From contig JAJYXD010000011.1 of the NCBI GenBank assembly GCA_021791135.1, forward strand, positions 3,035 through 10,442: 7,408 nucleotides of DNA, given 5' to 3'. Source of the DNA: a bacterium. Its GTDB lineage: Bacteria; Patescibacteriota; Minisyncoccia; UBA6257; GWB1-50-10. The translations under genes were made by a program, and so were the position numbers. Under the pieces are notes generated by a model. That model made no database searches. It saw nothing but the letters and a program-made list of their open reading frames with translations, and was not told the origin of the DNA. Positions 5,870 through 7,408 of the stretch are shown here, piece after piece (the first letter of the stretch is position 1; every line of letters starts with the position of its first letter).

Positions 5870-6497
5870 ATTTCTTTTCTTCCTGGGAAGATTGTGCGGC
5901 TTGCGGTATTTCCTCGGTTCCCGGCGCGGTTCCCGGCGGCGTTTCTTCTTCTTTCGCGAGCTCCGTGACGGTCACGATGATGGTGTCCGAAGGAGTAATA
6001 AGTTTTACCTCCTTTCCGATCTTCAGGTCGTGAATCGCGATGCCTTGCCCCTCTTCTTTCAATCCCGAAAGTTCTACCTCGAAACGATGAGGAATATGCT
6101 CGGGAAGCGCTTCAATCTCCACTTCATCCAACACCTTCACGAGCACGAGCCCTTTCTTCGTTGCGGGGGCCTCTCCGATAAATTCGATCGGAACCTTTGT
6201 TTGAATTTTCTCCCCCTTCCTTATGTGATGAAAGTCGACGGCAATTATGTTTCCCGAAAGGTGATCCAGAATCACGTCGGAGATGAGCACTGAAAACTTT
6301 TCTCCCTGTTCGTCCGCGAGTGTTATGACGGTGTTTTCGCCGGCTTCTTTGTACGTCTTCGTAAACTCCTTAAGCGAAACGCTCAAGTGTCTATTTTTTA
6401 TCCCGTGTCCAAAAAGCTCGGCGGGAACAAATCCCTCCTTGCGCAAGGACTTCGTTTTTTTACCGAGAACGGTTCTTTCCTGTACCAGAAGTTCCAT
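5868..6497 (-). CDS. rplY: 50S ribosomal protein bL25 (Ctc/TL5 type)
   Basis: A 209-residue two-domain bL25 of the general-stress Ctc type, which binds 5S rRNA in the central protuberance of the large subunit. The N-terminal 5S-binding domain (about 1-92) shows LRKEGFVPAELFGHG (18-32) and ISDVILDHLSGNIIAVDFHH (72-91), equivalent to the family's R..G.vPavlyG and the H.DF end. The C-terminal TL5 domain (about 95-180) shows VPIEFIGEAPATKKG (102-116) and LPEHIP (131-136). Residues 183-209 are a Glu/Pro/Gln-rich disordered tail, common in this type. The length is normal for the two-domain form; E. coli L25 has only the N-terminal domain. It starts 1 nt after the rpmE stop, so the two are surely one operon, and no Shine-Dalgarno is visible. 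The symbol ctc is equally used. Confidence 0.94.
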   Translation of the reverse strand: MELLVQERTVLGKKTKSLRKEGFVPAELFGHGIKNRHLSVSLKEFTKTYKEAGENTVITLADEQGEKFSVLISDVILDHLSGNIIAVDFHHIRKGEKIQTKVPIEFIGEAPATKKGLVLVKVLDEVEIEALPEHIPHRFEVELSGLKEEGQGIAIHDLKIGKEVKLITPSDTIIVTVTELAKEEETPPGTAPGTEEIPQAAQSSQEEKK

Positions 6498-6498
6498 G

Positions 6499-6750
6499 TT
6501 ATTTTTTCTTCTTCACTACCCTTACTTTTTTCTTCTTCGGTGCCGTCTGCGCTTTCTCGCGCCGCGCCTTAAAGCGCTCGACTCGTCCCGCGGTATCGAT
6601 GAGTTGTTCACGGCCCGTGTAGAACGGATGACACTTGCTGCAGATTTCCACCTTGAGTTCCGCTCGCGTGGAGCCGATGGTAAACGTATTCCCGCATGCG
6701 CAGTGCACCTTTGTCTTCGGGTAGTACTGGGGATGAATGTCTTGTTTCAT
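6499..6750 (-). CDS. rpmE: 50S ribosomal protein bL31, zinc-binding type
   Basis: An 83-residue bL31 of the large ribosomal subunit, found at the central protuberance near the small-subunit bridge. The start MKQDIHPQY and the block CSKCHPFYTGREQLIDTAGRVERF (37-60) are diagnostic. Cys17, Cys19, Cys37 and Cys40 give the four-cysteine (C+) zinc-binding version, not the zinc-independent YkgM/YtiA paralogue. Residues 61-83 form a very basic extension ending in KKKK, longer than in E. coli L31 (70 residues), which probably threads into rRNA. It is the first gene of a two-gene operon with rplY. Both products sit in the central protuberance, so joint expression is sensible. The start is supported by family conservation and a promoter about 15 nt upstream. 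Confidence 0.96.
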   Translation of the reverse strand: MKQDIHPQYYPKTKVHCACGNTFTIGSTRAELKVEICSKCHPFYTGREQLIDTAGRVERFKARREKAQTAPKKKKVRVVKKKK

Positions 6751-6765
6751 ATTTGTAACGAGTTC

Positions 6766-6793
6766 ATTCTACATAAAAGTTGAGAAATAGCAA
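6766..6793 (-). promoter_or_regulatory. Promoter of rpmE-rplY
   Basis: On the minus strand TTGCTA (6793-6788), a 16-nt spacer and TAGAAT (6771-6766) match 4/6 and 5/6 of the consensus. Initiation near 6759 would leave a leader of about 9 nt before ATG 6750. It fires away from the rRNA promoter, with the inverted-repeat element between them. Confidence 0.5.
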
Positions 6794-6807
6794 GGAAGAA
6801 TGTAAGA

Positions 6808-6889
6808 GGTTGACCCCGTTAGAGACAGCCCGCCCCCACGGGGCCCTTCGGGCGCGCAAAGCGCGGGCGTGGTCTCTAACGGGGTTGAC
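6808..6889. repeat. GC-rich inverted-repeat (MITE/REP-like) element with 7-bp direct repeats
   Basis: Perfect 14-bp arms ACCCCGTTAGAGAC (6813-6826) and GTCTCTAACGGGGT (6872-6885) enclose a 45-nt interior. A further GCCCGC / GCGGGC pair (6828-6833, 6863-6868) and small hairpins GCCC-TTC-GGGC (6843-6853) and CGCGC-AAA-GCGCG (6853-6865) could form inside; the last two compete with each other and with the inner pair. The direct repeat GGTTGAC occurs at 6808-6814 and 6883-6889. The stretch between those copies is about 74% G+C by hand count, against AT-rich flanks. It encodes no protein, although it sits in open frames. It could be a small non-autonomous mobile element with target duplication, or a dispersed lineage-specific palindrome. 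There is no T tract on either side to make it a normal terminator. Confidence 0.7.
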
Positions 6890-6912
6890 AAGTGGGCGTT
6901 ATTCCATATACT
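6885..6912 (+). promoter_or_regulatory. rRNA operon promoter
   Basis: A perfect TTGACA (6885-6890), a 16-nt spacer and TATACT (6907-6912) form the best promoter in the window, as expected for an rRNA operon. The first base of the -35 box is the last base of the right arm of the inverted repeat, and the box is shared with the right copy of the GGTTGAC direct repeat. Predicted start is about 6919, giving a leader of about 140 nt before 16S rRNA. Confidence 0.8.
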
Positions 6913-7059
6913 TAAACCCTGCAAGCTCCGATTTTGTCCTATCCGTTCGACCGCTTCTTTACATAGCAGCAACAAGCAATGTTGAGAATTTTTTTAGTTG
7001 TCCCTTTATGAGAAATTTGATATGAGAGACCCGATCGAGGGTTTTTCATATTGAATTTC
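6913..7059 (+). other. 16S rRNA leader with processing-type hairpin
   Basis: Transcribed spacer before the 16S gene. A 12-bp stem with two G-U pairs forms from TATGAGAGACCC (7021-7032) and GGGTTTTTCATA (7039-7050) around the loop GATCGA, ending 9 nt before the mature 5' end. TTCTTTACA (6955-6963) vaguely resembles an antitermination boxA. A 5-bp hairpin CAACA/TGTTG (6970-6984) precedes a run of seven T (6989-6995). It looks too weak to terminate well but could pause polymerase. No tRNA or ORF is seen here. Confidence 0.55.

Positions 7060-7408
<349 letters not shown>

Noticed and set aside
6808..6889. Integron attC site
   Set aside because: GTTAGAG and CTCTAAC arms recall GTTRRRY/RYYYAAC, but they are in the opposite order (GTT first, AAC last), the outer base does not fit the consensus, and no cassette gene or integrase is present.
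6808..6889. Intrinsic terminator for transcription from either side
   Set aside because: Strong stem but no T tract after it on either strand, and it lies upstream of both divergent genes rather than after a gene.
6780..7025. Short open frames through the palindrome, both strands
   Set aside because: They run through the hairpin repeat and rRNA promoter and show no protein-like conservation. The reading is a by-product of the GC-rich repeat.
6998..7026. Second rRNA promoter (TTGTCC-17-TATGAG)
   Set aside because: Only 4/6 matches in each box, and the -10 falls in the leader hairpin. Far weaker than the promoter at 6885-6912.

Overview
The window looks like a piece of a Candidate Phyla Radiation (Patescibacteria) genome, most likely Parcubacteria-like. 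The best evidence is the 5' part of a 16S rRNA gene at the right end. It reads GGCGGCGTGGATAAGGCATG where most bacteria have the CCTAACACATG form, and ACCTACGGGTGGCAGCAG at the usual universal-primer site. Tight gene packing, no clear Shine-Dalgarno sequences, a release factor without its N-terminal domain and lineage-style membrane and hypothetical proteins fit this. The lineage call is from memory of such sequences, not from a search.

Left part (1-3589, + strand): an apparent five-gene operon. It holds the 3' end of a PfkB-family sugar kinase, a 418-residue protein of unknown function joined to it by an ATGA stop/start overlap, a four-helix membrane protein resembling the CmpB 'ABC-transporter type IV' family, an AT-rich three-helix membrane protein of unknown function, and a class II aldolase of the fructose/tagatose-bisphosphate type. 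A strong intrinsic terminator closes the block. Kinase plus aldolase suggests a sugar-phosphate (glycolysis-like) step. The roles of the 418-residue protein and the two membrane proteins are open.

Middle (3590-5841): a short RF1-type release factor with its own extended -10 promoter and almost no leader runs convergently, with a 1-nt gap, into a minus-strand gene for a membrane-anchored coiled-coil lytic transglycosylase.

Right part (5842-7408): rpmE (bL31) and rplY (bL25/Ctc) form a minus-strand ribosomal-protein operon ending in an intrinsic terminator. It diverges from a 16S rRNA gene that runs off the window. Between the two promoters lies a GC-rich 68-82 bp inverted-repeat element bounded by a 7-bp direct repeat. 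One copy of that repeat supplies the -35 box of the rRNA promoter. This is the most striking non-coding structure here.

I see no CRISPR array, tRNA gene, transposase or phage gene. The best leads for something undescribed are the kinase-coupled 418-residue protein, the release factor lacking domain 1, the aldolase with altered active-site motifs, and the hairpin element at the rRNA promoter.
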